From: Winogradskyella tangerina
GTDB taxonomy: Bacteria; Bacteroidota; Bacteroidia; Flavobacteriales; Flavobacteriaceae
Reading direction: 5' to 3'
NCBI RefSeq assembly: GCF_003260205.1
Contig: NZ_QERF01000003.1
Coordinates: 124,001-188,000, forward strand
Length of the DNA: 64,000 nucleotides
Part shown: piece by piece, positions 8,459 through 16,451 of the stretch
Layout of the letters: every line of letters starts with the position of its first letter
Numbering within the stretch: position 1 is the stretch's first letter
Translations under genes and position numbers: made by a program
Notes under the pieces: model-generated
Told to the model about the DNA's origin: nothing
The model's database searches: none
What the model saw: only the letters and a program-made list of their open reading frames with translations

Positions 8459-9937
8459 TTAATTGTCTTGACTAAAGGCGTCAATCATTTTGTATTTTGA
8501 ATCTAAATAGCGCTTGGTTATCATTTTCATCAGTCGCTTATGAAGCACGATCCCCGCGACTCCCATAAGAATCAGTAGTGCTATTCCTGCCTCGAAACCA
8601 ACTAACCAATTCATTAAAGCGAATATAAGCATAGGTAAGATCATTAATGGCAAACCAATGATCCATTGTACGGCTCCCGTTCCTTGATAGTTAAAGGCTG
8701 CACGCTGGTTAAGGTCGATCTTTTTTCGGTTGAACGAACCACCATAGAGCATTACATGCGAATTAACACCTACATTATAAACTGCTGCTGCGAAATGAGC
8801 GATTAATATCTTCCAACCAAAATAAACATAAGGAATGCTCAATACGAACATAATACCCACACTAAGAACCATTAGCACAAATTTTGATCTCAAATATTGT
8901 TCATATTTAATATTCTGGCTCATCAGCATTTTGTAGTATCCACTATCCCATGCAGGAATAAACTGTCCGAAATTGATAAGGAAAATTCCGGTAACGAAAA
9001 TACCTATGAACGGAAACAGCCAAACCATATCTTTATACATCGGTTGAGGATAGAAGAACAAACCGTAAACCAAACCGATAACCATAATAAATACCGATGA
9101 TTTAGTGCGTTTATTTCTCCAAATAAGTTTCAGATCTAATTGCATAAATGGCGCTATATCTCCAAAACGTTTGGTCCACGATAAGTCTGCTGCTTTGACT
9201 TCCTGAACTTTCGATTTTAACGAGCTGTCAAGAAATAATTTGCTTTTCAATATTTTGAAATTGTACCAATAGCAAACCAATAAAAAACCAATGGGAATTA
9301 AAATTAAAATCGGATTATTGGCCACTGCTATCAAGGCATTACCAATAGTAGCCTTAATTGGAACTACGTTAAAATAATCTAGGCCATATAAGGTTCCTAC
9401 GATTGCTATAAGCGGTAAAAAGGATAATTCTGTTTCTGCTGAAAAAGCTTCAATAATAAAGTTTACGAAGTTAATGATCAGTACCAAGATGATCATGGTG
9501 AACATCCAGGTTAAGATCATTGAAGAATCTTTGCCATCTATCATTAACATTATACTAAACGGAATGATGGCAAACAGTGGTAAAAAGTTAAAGAAATTCA
9601 GCGCTGATTTTCCTAAAACATAATTAACAACCGTAGATCGTTTAATTGGGAGCGTAAGTAACGGCTTTACACTCATAACAGGTAGTTTCTGCAAAAAGAA
9701 CCGCATCATGAGGTCTGCAATAATCCAGAAGAATAAAAACCCATTCGCCACAACGAAAGGGTCTTCATCGGGATATAATTTTTTCAGAATTGGGAGTAAC
9801 CCAAAGCCTAATCCTAAAAATATCACGATAAAATAAAGTGCAAAAAATACTAAAAGAATATTGAGGCCTAAACTCTTTTGCCAATAAGAAGAACGGAAAT
9901 ACTGCTTCCATTCTAAATTAAGAAAGTGTTTTATCAT
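8459..9937 (-). CDS. DUF5687 family ABC transporter permease
   Basis: 492-residue membrane protein of the DUF5687 type, about 12 predicted helices, beginning MIKHFLNLEWKQYFRSSYWQ. DUF5687 proteins pair with ABC-2-like ATPases in Flavobacteriia, and an ATPase gene follows directly. The middle has a cytoplasmic stretch (about residues 225-265) with LDLKLIWRNKRTKS, resembling the N-terminal amphipathic start, which suggests two related halves. The substrate cannot be inferred. Confidence 0.88.
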   Translation of the reverse strand: MIKHFLNLEWKQYFRSSYWQKSLGLNILLVFFALYFIVIFLGLGFGLLPILKKLYPDEDPFVVANGFLFFWIIADLMMRFFLQKLPVMSVKPLLTLPIKRSTVVNYVLGKSALNFFNFLPLFAIIPFSIMLMIDGKDSSMILTWMFTMIILVLIINFVNFIIEAFSAETELSFLPLIAIVGTLYGLDYFNVVPIKATIGNALIAVANNPILILIPIGFLLVCYWYNFKILKSKLFLDSSLKSKVQEVKAADLSWTKRFGDIAPFMQLDLKLIWRNKRTKSSVFIMVIGLVYGLFFYPQPMYKDMVWLFPFIGIFVTGIFLINFGQFIPAWDSGYYKMLMSQNIKYEQYLRSKFVLMVLSVGIMFVLSIPYVYFGWKILIAHFAAAVYNVGVNSHVMLYGGSFNRKKIDLNQRAAFNYQGTGAVQWIIGLPLMILPMLIFALMNWLVGFEAGIALLILMGVAGIVLHKRLMKMITKRYLDSKYKMIDAFSQDN

Positions 9938-10047
9938 AGCTTTTGGTTAGTGATTTTGTTGGGTTAGTATTAAATATTGGTAATTTGTTACAAGAGAACA
10001 TAAAATTCTGTGGCAATCCCAGATGTATGTTTCTGTCTGCTAATTGA

Positions 10048-10692
10048 TTATTCAACAAATTCAAAACGGTTTCTATAATATGCCACCATCTGCGTATAGA
10101 CTTTCGCCAAAGCAAAAAGCAATACCATCGAGAAACCTGCGATTAGCGCTAGGACTATTGTTTTTTGTTCTAATATGTTCTTATAAAAGATAGAGACAAA
10201 ATAGAATAGTTGAAAAAACATACCACAAACAAATCCCAATCGCTCTATTGACGAATATCGATCTAATTTGAAAAATTTCATACCCGAAAAATAGGTAATA
10301 GCAAATATTACGAAGCCTATAATAGGAGCTGACAAAATGTAAGGGACAAATACAACACTATTCACATTTATACTCATAAGGTAGATCGAAGCAAATGAAA
10401 TTGCAAAAACCAGAATGCCATAAAATGATAGCATAGTGCGACCAATTGCTTTTAGAATTTTTATTTCGGCTGCTCTTAAAAATTTCTTGTTATTCTTTAG
10501 TAATAATGACTTGTTCTTTACCATATAATCCTTAAATATGAAATAAAAATCGCGCTTATCACCATTACTAATTCGTTCTTCAATGTTTGAAGCTACATGG
10601 TCTACCATCTCTAGACGAATATCGATATGGATAATATCAGAGTTTTCTAGATAATCATTTATAAACTGAATTTGTTCTCTACTCAACTTCAT
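10048..10692 (-). CDS. Membrane protein encoded next to PadR regulator
   Basis: 214-residue unknown protein. The N-terminal third is soluble and acidic (LSREQIQFINDYLENS...IDIRLEMVDHVASNIEERI), resembling the short helical domain that precedes membrane parts in PadR-linked DUF1700/HAAS-type proteins. Four membrane helices follow (about 84-107, 112-134, 150-169 and 178-200). Its gene starts one base after the padR stop, so the two are co-expressed. It may modulate the downstream ABC exporter. The 110-nt gap before the permease gene shows nothing distinctive. Confidence 0.8.
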   Translation of the reverse strand: MKLSREQIQFINDYLENSDIIHIDIRLEMVDHVASNIEERISNGDKRDFYFIFKDYMVKNKSLLLKNNKKFLRAAEIKILKAIGRTMLSFYGILVFAISFASIYLMSINVNSVVFVPYILSAPIIGFVIFAITYFSGMKFFKLDRYSSIERLGFVCGMFFQLFYFVSIFYKNILEQKTIVLALIAGFSMVLLFALAKVYTQMVAYYRNRFEFVE

Positions 10693-10693
10693 C

Positions 10694-11026
10694 TTAAGCT
10701 AATTTTGAGTTTACCAATACCTGCATGGTTTTAATATATTCTGCAAGTTCTGTCAACTTATTTACGGTTTCGCGATTACCCATCGAAGTAAGTTTATAAT
10801 ACTTCCTAAGACGATTATCAACTTTAGTAACTTCGACTTCTAATAATCCTTCAGCCTCTAATTTGTGCAAAGCAGGATACAAAGCACCTTCAGTAATGTT
10901 AAGCTCACCATTAGTAATGGCTTTCACCTTTTGTGTAATCTCATAACCATACATCTTATGATGCACCTGAAGCAATTTTAATATTATGGTATTGAGACTT
11001 CCTTTGTATAATTTTGAATTACTCAT
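10694..11026 (-). CDS. PadR family transcriptional regulator
   Basis: 110-residue winged-helix repressor. The PadR fold is clear: LNTIILKLLQVHHKMYGYEI, then the wing with TEGALYPALHKLEAEGLLE, then LRKYYKLTSMGNRE. ATG 11026 (MSNSKLYKGSL) is chosen because an upstream ATG at 11074 lies inside the palindromic operator and adds an unrelated hydrophobic tail. It is first in an operon with a membrane protein, a DUF5687 permease and an ABC ATPase, and so probably represses its own exporter operon. Confidence 0.92.
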   Translation of the reverse strand: MSNSKLYKGSLNTIILKLLQVHHKMYGYEITQKVKAITNGELNITEGALYPALHKLEAEGLLEVEVTKVDNRLRKYYKLTSMGNRETVNKLTELAEYIKTMQVLVNSKLA

Positions 11027-11050
11027 AAGAACTTCAATTTGAACAACAAA

Positions 11051-11092
11051 AATATACATAATTTTCTTATGCATAAATTTCTTATGTATATT
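11051..11092 (-). promoter_or_regulatory. Composite palindromic operator upstream of padR
   Basis: 11-bp arms AATATACATAA (11051-11061) and TTATGTATATT (11082-11092) are perfect inverted repeats around a central perfect palindrome TTATGCATAA (11067-11076) with the same centre. The half-site is thus a repeated TTATG(T/C)ATA motif, compatible with PadR dimers. It sits 25-66 nt upstream of the padR start, where it would overlap the promoter and allow autoregulation. Confidence 0.7.
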
Positions 11093-11172
11093 TTTTACGA
11101 TTTAGCTTCATTTTTAAGAAAAGATTAGGTTTAGTACAGACTAAATCCCCATGTGTTGATTAAGAGATTCAT

Positions 11173-11180
11173 TATTTTTG
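11173..11180 (+). promoter_or_regulatory. Possible -7 element of the PaaE-like gene
   Basis: TATTTTTG fits TAxxTTTG and ends 16 nt before the ATG at 11197. No well-spaced -33 TTTG is present (a TTG at 11156 is too close), so the call is weak. Confidence 0.3.
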
Positions 11181-11196
11181 CAAAAAAAATTTCGCT

Positions 11197-12255
11197 ATGG
11201 CACAATTTCATGAGCTTCAAATAAAGTCTATAGACAAGGTTACAGACAAATCTGTAGCTATTTCTTTTGATATCCCAGAACACCTGAAATCTAATTTCAA
11301 ATTTGAAGCCGGACAATATATTACCCTTAAAACACAAATTAATGGTGAAGACGTCCGCAGAGATTACTCCATCTGCTCATCACCAACTAGCGAAGCCCTC
11401 ACCGTTGGTGTAAAGGCTGTAGAAGGTGGAACATTTTCGGTATATGCCAACGAAAAATTAAAAGCTGGCGACACTCTTGAAGTTGCTGAGCCAAACGGAC
11501 GATTTACATTTGAAGCCAACGAAGTTAAAACCAGAACTGTTGCAGCCTTCGCTGCCGGCAGTGGTATTACTCCGATATTGAGCATTGCAAGAACACTTTT
11601 AGAAGGTGAACCTTTTAGCAATTTTATATTGGTTTATGGTAACAAGACCTTATCCGATGCCATGTTTACAAAAGAACTTCTAGAGCTTAAAGAAGCGCAT
11701 GGTAATCGTTTTCATATTCATTTTATATATAGCCAGGCACAAGAAGAAGATGCGCTTTTTGGACGTATTGAAAAAAGTACGGTAAACCTCATCGTCAAAA
11801 ACAAATACAAAGGAGTTACAATTGAAAAGTTTTACCTGTGCGGACCAGAAGCAATGATTCATACCGTGAAAGATGTATTGCTCGAAAATAATATTAAAGA
11901 GAAAGACATTCTATTTGAATTATTTACAGTTCCTGTGGAGACTTCAAATGATTCTAATGTTGAAGTGTTAGATGGCCATTCAAAAATTAAGGTGATTGTT
12001 GATGAGGAAGAATTTGAATTTGAAATGTCTCAGGAGCAATCTATTCTTGAAGCGTCATTAAAAGAAGACATTGATGCACCTTACTCTTGCCAAGGTGGTA
12101 TCTGCAGTAGTTGTATTGCACGATTAACCGAAGGCGCAGCCACTATGCGCCAAAACAACATTTTAACGGACAGCGAAGTTGCGGAAGGTTTAGTGCTAAC
12201 CTGCCAGGCGCATCCAACAACTGCAACTATTACAGTTGATTATGATGATGTGTAG
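11197..12255 (+). CDS. PaaE-like NAD(P)H oxidoreductase with 2Fe-2S domain
   Basis: 352-residue electron-transfer flavoprotein. The FAD domain carries RDYSICS (residues 55-61), the NAD(P)-binding domain has AAGSGITPILSI and YLCGPEAMI, and a C-terminal plant-type ferredoxin domain binds 2Fe-2S through C298, C303, C306 and C336. This order matches PaaE, the reductase of phenylacetyl-CoA epoxidase. No paaABCD genes lie nearby, so it may instead feed electrons to another oxygenase or desaturase. It is transcribed away from the padR operon as a single gene. Confidence 0.88.
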   Translation: MAQFHELQIKSIDKVTDKSVAISFDIPEHLKSNFKFEAGQYITLKTQINGEDVRRDYSICSSPTSEALTVGVKAVEGGTFSVYANEKLKAGDTLEVAEPNGRFTFEANEVKTRTVAAFAAGSGITPILSIARTLLEGEPFSNFILVYGNKTLSDAMFTKELLELKEAHGNRFHIHFIYSQAQEEDALFGRIEKSTVNLIVKNKYKGVTIEKFYLCGPEAMIHTVKDVLLENNIKEKDILFELFTVPVETSNDSNVEVLDGHSKIKVIVDEEEFEFEMSQEQSILEASLKEDIDAPYSCQGGICSSCIARLTEGAATMRQNNILTDSEVAEGLVLTCQAHPTTATITVDYDDV

Positions 12256-12320
12256 GTTGGATGGTTAGAATGTTGGATCGTTGGATCCTTAGATCTTTAG
12301 ATTATTAGATTTTTGGATAC
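12256..12320. repeat. Degenerate TTGGAT/TTAGAT spacer repeat
   Basis: About nine imperfect units (GTTGGAT, GGTTAGAAT, GTTGGATC, CTTAGATC, TTTAGATTATTAGATTTTTGGAT) follow directly after the PaaE-like stop codon. They resemble the array upstream of atpA at 880-922. No coding potential was seen. Confidence 0.55.
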
Positions 12321-12356
12321 TTTCAAATTATCCTTAGTTTTAGTCGTAAAATAGAA

Positions 12357-12794
12357 TTGGCTTCAAATTTGAATAATCAAAGAACAATAGCGAAAAAGCG
12401 ATTTCGCATTTTAGCATTTTTCATGGACTTTATAATTTTTATAGCCATTGGATGGGTCATCGCCTATTTAACTGACAGTTTATATGATGATGGCTTTGGT
12501 TTTGAGCTCTCTGGCTTGCCAGCTTTACTGATGTTTTGTATTGGTTTTTTTCTTTGGCCCATAAGTGAAGCCATTTTTGGTCAAACTATTGGAAAACGAT
12601 TTTTTGATCTAAAAGTGGTTAGTGATAATTTAAAACCTATTGGTTTCGGACAGGCCTTTGCACGTTTTTTTCTCGGATTTGTAGATTACTGTTTTCTTGC
12701 CGGTATAATCGTTGCTGCTTTTAACAAACATAACAAACGAATTGGTGATCTTGTCGCAAACACTGTGGTTATAAAGTATAAATATTCTAGTTAA
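12357..12794 (+). CDS. RDD family membrane protein
   Basis: 145-residue RDD-family protein. Conserved features are KKRFRILAFFMDF near residues 12-24, an internal GKRFFDLKV motif and the C-terminal NKHNKRIGDLVANT. Three or four membrane helices are predicted. Function is poorly known; some relatives affect ion or osmotic tolerance. The frame has no ATG between the upstream stop and residue 23, which is inside the first helix, so TTG 12357 is the most likely start. Its 3' end overlaps the convergent GT9 gene by 8 nt. Confidence 0.82.
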   Translation: MASNLNNQRTIAKKRFRILAFFMDFIIFIAIGWVIAYLTDSLYDDGFGFELSGLPALLMFCIGFFLWPISEAIFGQTIGKRFFDLKVVSDNLKPIGFGQAFARFFLGFVDYCFLAGIIVAAFNKHNKRIGDLVANTVVIKYKYSS

Positions 12795-13806
12795 CTACAG
12801 ACTGTATTTTCTTTACGATATCCTCCACAACAACACTTCCAGCAGCATTTTCATAACCTTCTGGATATTTATTTCCGTATACAGACGTTGGTATCTTCGG
12901 ATACTGTGTTCTATCAGCAACCAAAGCATAATCTTCTGGTTGATTGAAAGGTGTAAAACCAGCATAAGGATGGGTTACGCCCCAAATGGTAATGACCTTC
13001 ACACCAAGCATAGCCGCTAAATGGCCATTCCCAGAATCCATAGACAACATCACATCGAGATTAGAAATCAATGCTAATTCTTCTTCTAAACTTAATTTGC
13101 CGGCCACGGATTGCGTATTTTCAAACGTCGCTTCAACCGTTTTTAAGTATTCTACTTCTTTTCGACCACCACCAAAAAGTATAATATTATAATCTTTCGA
13201 AAGTTGATCAATAACAGCTTCCATTTGTACCAAAGGATACATCTTGCTTTCATGCGCTGCAAATGGCGCGATTCCAATAGTTTGCTTTTCAGAATTTGAA
13301 ATAAAAGTACTGAGATTTGAAGTCAGATTTACTTTTTCAGGAAATTTTGGAACAGACAGGTCAATAGGAAAACCCAATTTTCCAAAGACATCAGCATAGC
13401 GTTGATGGGTAGTTTTTAGTGGTTCAAACTTTTTTCCTGTTGTAAGTGCTTTTTTCTCAGGACGTCCTTTATCAATTTGAACTAATATCTTTCCCGCAAA
13501 GAAGAATTTTAAAATCTTCGTTCTTAAGACATTGTGCAGGTCGGCAACCACATCAAATTGTAAGGCTTTGAGTGATTTTGAAAGTTTGTATAAACCAAAA
13601 ATACCTTTGTGTTCTCCTTTAAGGTCTGCCTTGTAAAAGTTGACATTTTGAAGACCACTGAACATAGGTTCAAAAAAACCTTTTGAAACAACCGTGATCT
13701 GTAGTTCAGGGTGTTGTTCGGTTAACGCTCTCAACACAGGCACTGTCATAGCTACGTCTCCCATTGCTGAGAATCTTATGACCAGTATGTGTTTTGGTTT
13801 AGGCAT
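12787..13806 (-). CDS. Glycosyltransferase family 9 (heptosyltransferase-like)
   Basis: 339-residue GT9 protein, related to ADP-heptose:LPS heptosyltransferases. The N-terminus ILVIRFSAMGDVAMTVPVLRAL and the nucleotide-sugar region MDSGNGHLAAMLGVKVITIWG are typical. It probably adds a sugar to the LPS core at the inner face of the membrane. The DUF4254 gene lies upstream on the same strand, a pairing I recognise from Flavobacteriia. The donor sugar cannot be told from sequence. Confidence 0.88.
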   Translation of the reverse strand: MPKPKHILVIRFSAMGDVAMTVPVLRALTEQHPELQITVVSKGFFEPMFSGLQNVNFYKADLKGEHKGIFGLYKLSKSLKALQFDVVADLHNVLRTKILKFFFAGKILVQIDKGRPEKKALTTGKKFEPLKTTHQRYADVFGKLGFPIDLSVPKFPEKVNLTSNLSTFISNSEKQTIGIAPFAAHESKMYPLVQMEAVIDQLSKDYNIILFGGGRKEVEYLKTVEATFENTQSVAGKLSLEEELALISNLDVMLSMDSGNGHLAAMLGVKVITIWGVTHPYAGFTPFNQPEDYALVADRTQYPKIPTSVYGNKYPEGYENAAGSVVVEDIVKKIQSVVN

Positions 13807-13850
13807 TTATTTCAGAATGTGAGATCCTGAAACACGTTCAGGATGAGCTA

Positions 13851-14459
13851 TTATTTCTGTCCTCTAAGTACAGGATTAAGCTCATCATCGTTGTACATCT
13901 TCATTTGCTTATACACTTTCATATACTTATCGCCATTAGCAATGTCATTAAGCAAATCATCAATAGCCGTACTTAAATCTACACGCTGCTCTAACAAGAC
14001 GTCTAATTTCTTTTGGCAAGCAGCCTTGTGTGCGTCTGTAGCATCTTCTCTAACGGTTTCGAGGTGCATATGATAGATCTTCAGTGCTAAAATTGAAAGA
14101 CGATCTATAGCCCAAGCCGGACTTTCAGAATTTATTTTAGCATCGGCTTTTACTTCAACGTCCTTGTACTTGTCTAGGAAATAACTATCAATAAACTCAA
14201 CGGTGTCTGTTCTGTCTTGATTTGATGCATCGATCATACGCTTTAACTTTAAAGCCGCCTCTGGATCGATATTTGGATCTCTAATGATGTCTTCATAAGC
14301 CCACTGAACAGTATCTATCCAACATTTTCTATAAAGTAAATGAGCGATAAGGTCGTCGTTTCTGTCGTACTTATTGGTAAAAGGCTGATCTACGGTATTT
14401 AAAACCTTGTAGGTTTTAATAACATCCTGAAATATCGTATTGGCTTTTTCTGAAAACAT
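13851..14459 (-). CDS. DUF4254 domain protein
   Basis: 202-residue soluble, largely helical protein of family DUF4254 with no known function. ATG 14459 (MFSEKANTIFQDVI) matches the usual family start. Starts at 14471 and 14543 are also possible; the last would overlap the divergent upp start, which makes it unlikely. Conserved-looking stretches are HLLYRKCWIDTVQWAYED and SPAWAIDRLSILALKIYHM. It is transcribed toward the GT9 gene 44 nt away, so a role in LPS core assembly is plausible. Confidence 0.82.
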   Translation of the reverse strand: MFSEKANTIFQDVIKTYKVLNTVDQPFTNKYDRNDDLIAHLLYRKCWIDTVQWAYEDIIRDPNIDPEAALKLKRMIDASNQDRTDTVEFIDSYFLDKYKDVEVKADAKINSESPAWAIDRLSILALKIYHMHLETVREDATDAHKAACQKKLDVLLEQRVDLSTAIDDLLNDIANGDKYMKVYKQMKMYNDDELNPVLRGQK

Positions 14460-14531
14460 ATTTTGAATCATTTTAGAATATGCAAATATACTTTGAATTA
14501 TTAACTTAGCCATTGAACTAATTGACCATTT

Positions 14532-15191
14532 ATGCATATTCATAATCTTTCTGAAACGCCTTCGATATTAAATTCATTTATTTCTGAAATTCGGGATAAA
14601 AACATACAAAATGACAGCATGCGATTCCGAAGAAATATTGAACGCATTGGCGAAATCTTAGGTTATGAGTTAAGCAAATCTCTTAACTACGAAGCACATC
14701 AGGTTGAAACACCTCTTGGCACTTCAGATACCGTATTGCATAAAAAAGACATTGTGTTGTGCTCAATTTTAAGAGCTGGTGTCCCACTTCATAATGGGCT
14801 GCTAAATTACTTTGATTCCGCCGAAAACGCTTTTATTTCAGCATACCGCCAGCACAAACATAATCCTGAAAGTTTCGAAATCGTAGTAGAGTATTTAGCT
14901 TGTCCAAGTTTAGAAAACAAAACCTTAATTCTGGCCGATCCTATGTTAGCCACCGGACAATCTATGGTAGCAACATTTGAAGCGCTAAAACCATTTGGCA
15001 CTCCTAAAGAAGTACACCTAGTCAGTGTTATCGGAGCTCAAAAGGGGGTTGATCTGGTCACCGAAGAATTTGGGTCGGATTCGCATCTTTGGATTGCAGC
15101 TATCGACGAGACTCTAAATAACAAAGGCTATATAATCCCAGGATTGGGCGATGCGGGTGATCTGGCCTTCGGAAATAAATTACAACAGTAA
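14532..15191 (+). CDS. upp: Uracil phosphoribosyltransferase
   Basis: 219-residue enzyme converting uracil and PRPP to UMP in pyrimidine salvage. The PRPP loop is DPMLATGQS (residues 136-144); the early SILRAGVPLH and the C-terminal uracil-binding IPGLGDAGDLAFG are diagnostic. It is divergent from DUF4254 and its last 12 nt overlap the convergent DUF6427 gene, so no terminator fits between them. Confidence 0.96.
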   Translation: MHIHNLSETPSILNSFISEIRDKNIQNDSMRFRRNIERIGEILGYELSKSLNYEAHQVETPLGTSDTVLHKKDIVLCSILRAGVPLHNGLLNYFDSAENAFISAYRQHKHNPESFEIVVEYLACPSLENKTLILADPMLATGQSMVATFEALKPFGTPKEVHLVSVIGAQKGVDLVTEEFGSDSHLWIAAIDETLNNKGYIIPGLGDAGDLAFGNKLQQ

Positions 15192-16097
15192 GCTTAAAAT
15201 AGGCGCAATAAGTAATAAGGTAACAAACACTTCCTTAAACCAACTGTCTGAAATGACTTCGATATAATTCGCCATGATTATTGAAAACGGCACAAATAAG
15301 AACAAAAACTCACTTCCGTTTTTTAACGGCGCAATGATCGCCACTAAAATGGCAATTATTGCTGCCCAGGCTATGAGGAAAAAAGATGGACGAAGCTTTT
15401 TGTTTTTGTCTGGAAGTATTCTGAAAAAATAAATTAGCGTCCAAATAAACGCCGTAAACAGTATAGTGAATATAAGTATATGGTCTATGCTGTTATATAC
15501 TGTGAAATCTAAGCTTGCATAACGTTGAAAATTTGTACCGGTAACATAGGTGTCGTGAACAATGATGTTGTAAGCTACCAGCATTAACACTACTGAAATC
15601 AACCCAACAAATGGAATGATGGTATTTTTAATGTCATTTTTTGAATGGTAGATCAATGCTACTATGACCAACGCAAAGAACAAAATGGCCCAAAAATAAA
15701 ATAGCGTTGCCAGCATGATCCAAAAGCCAGCATCAAAAAGTTTCTTTTTAACATGAAGGTTAGAGTGCAAACTTATAAGGCGTCTCAGCGCGAAGAGGAC
15801 TAGTAAGTTGGCGCATAGCAGCTCTAAATGTTTCAATGCTTCGGGGAACATCCCAAATAACAAACCAAAGGTCATTATAGCATAGCTATTCTTTTTGGTT
15901 AAGGTATTTTTTGAGATAATAAAATCTAAAATGAAAAGCGAAAAAAAAGCAATAAACAGCTTTGCAACCGCCTTTAAAGATTGATCTAATTCATTAAAAA
16001 GCAGGGCAAAATTTGAAATCACGAAAACGATCAGAATGAAAACTGCAACTATAATAATATTTATAGGCTTAGATTTACTAAAAACACTTGTAATCAT
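15180..16097 (-). CDS. DUF6427 family multi-pass membrane protein
   Basis: 305-residue hydrophobic protein with about nine predicted helices and the MITSVFSKSKPINI start typical of family DUF6427. Function is unknown. In Flavobacteriia this family often lies beside upp, DUF6341 and purD, as it does here. There are no catalytic motifs, and charged loops are short (KKNSY, HSKNDIKN, PDKNKKLRPS). Confidence 0.85.
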   Translation of the reverse strand: MITSVFSKSKPINIIIVAVFILIVFVISNFALLFNELDQSLKAVAKLFIAFFSLFILDFIISKNTLTKKNSYAIMTFGLLFGMFPEALKHLELLCANLLVLFALRRLISLHSNLHVKKKLFDAGFWIMLATLFYFWAILFFALVIVALIYHSKNDIKNTIIPFVGLISVVLMLVAYNIIVHDTYVTGTNFQRYASLDFTVYNSIDHILIFTILFTAFIWTLIYFFRILPDKNKKLRPSFFLIAWAAIIAILVAIIAPLKNGSEFLFLFVPFSIIMANYIEVISDSWFKEVFVTLLLIAPILSLLL

Positions 16098-16179
16098 TTA
16101 CTGTTTTTGTATTTTTGCATTCGATCGTGCAGTTTCATTAATTCTTCGGAATGCTAAAAACTGCTGATTTATTTAAATC

Positions 16180-16224
16180 ATGAACGTTAAACTCGTACTT
16201 GCGAGTAAATTTATAAAGTTATGA
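16180..16224 (+). other. Possible 14-codon leader ORF coupled to the DUF6341 gene
   Basis: ATG at 16180 opens a frame of 14 codons (MNVKLVLASKFIKL) whose TGA overlaps the ATG of the next gene as ATGA (16221-16224). The geometry would allow translational coupling. A small hairpin ACTCG/CGAGT (16191-16206) lies within it. Chance occurrence is quite possible. Confidence 0.25.
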
Positions 16225-16448
16225 AAGATTTCTTTTACGGAATACAAGATTTATTTGTTGATTATCTTTTCGCTCCATTCGATGCCTTAAGAGCATTTGA
16301 ATTAGAGAATTGGTTTGGTGCCAATATTATGTCTTGGATATTCTTATTAATTGGTATGGTTGCCTTTGTTTATTGGATGATGCAACTTGCCAAGTACAAC
16401 GCCAACAACGAAGAAGATAAAAGTGTTACGGCACACTCTTACCTATAA
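16221..16448 (+). CDS. DUF6341 small membrane protein
   Basis: 75-residue protein of the Flavobacteriia family DUF6341 (start MKDFFYGIQDLFVDYLFAPFD). One membrane helix at about residues 36-55 (MSWIFLLIGMVAFVYWMMQL) and an acidic tail. Relatives are sometimes mislabelled as uracil phosphoribosyltransferase because of their position, but no such domain is present. It converges on purD with only 3 nt between the stop codons. Confidence 0.88.
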   Translation: MKDFFYGIQDLFVDYLFAPFDALRAFELENWFGANIMSWIFLLIGMVAFVYWMMQLAKYNANNEEDKSVTAHSYL

Positions 16449-16451
16449 GGT

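Noticed and set aside
9918-10115. Minus-strand frame of 65 codons between the permease and the membrane protein gene
   Set aside because: Overlaps the ends of both neighbours, has no recognisable domain, and its codon content looks random.
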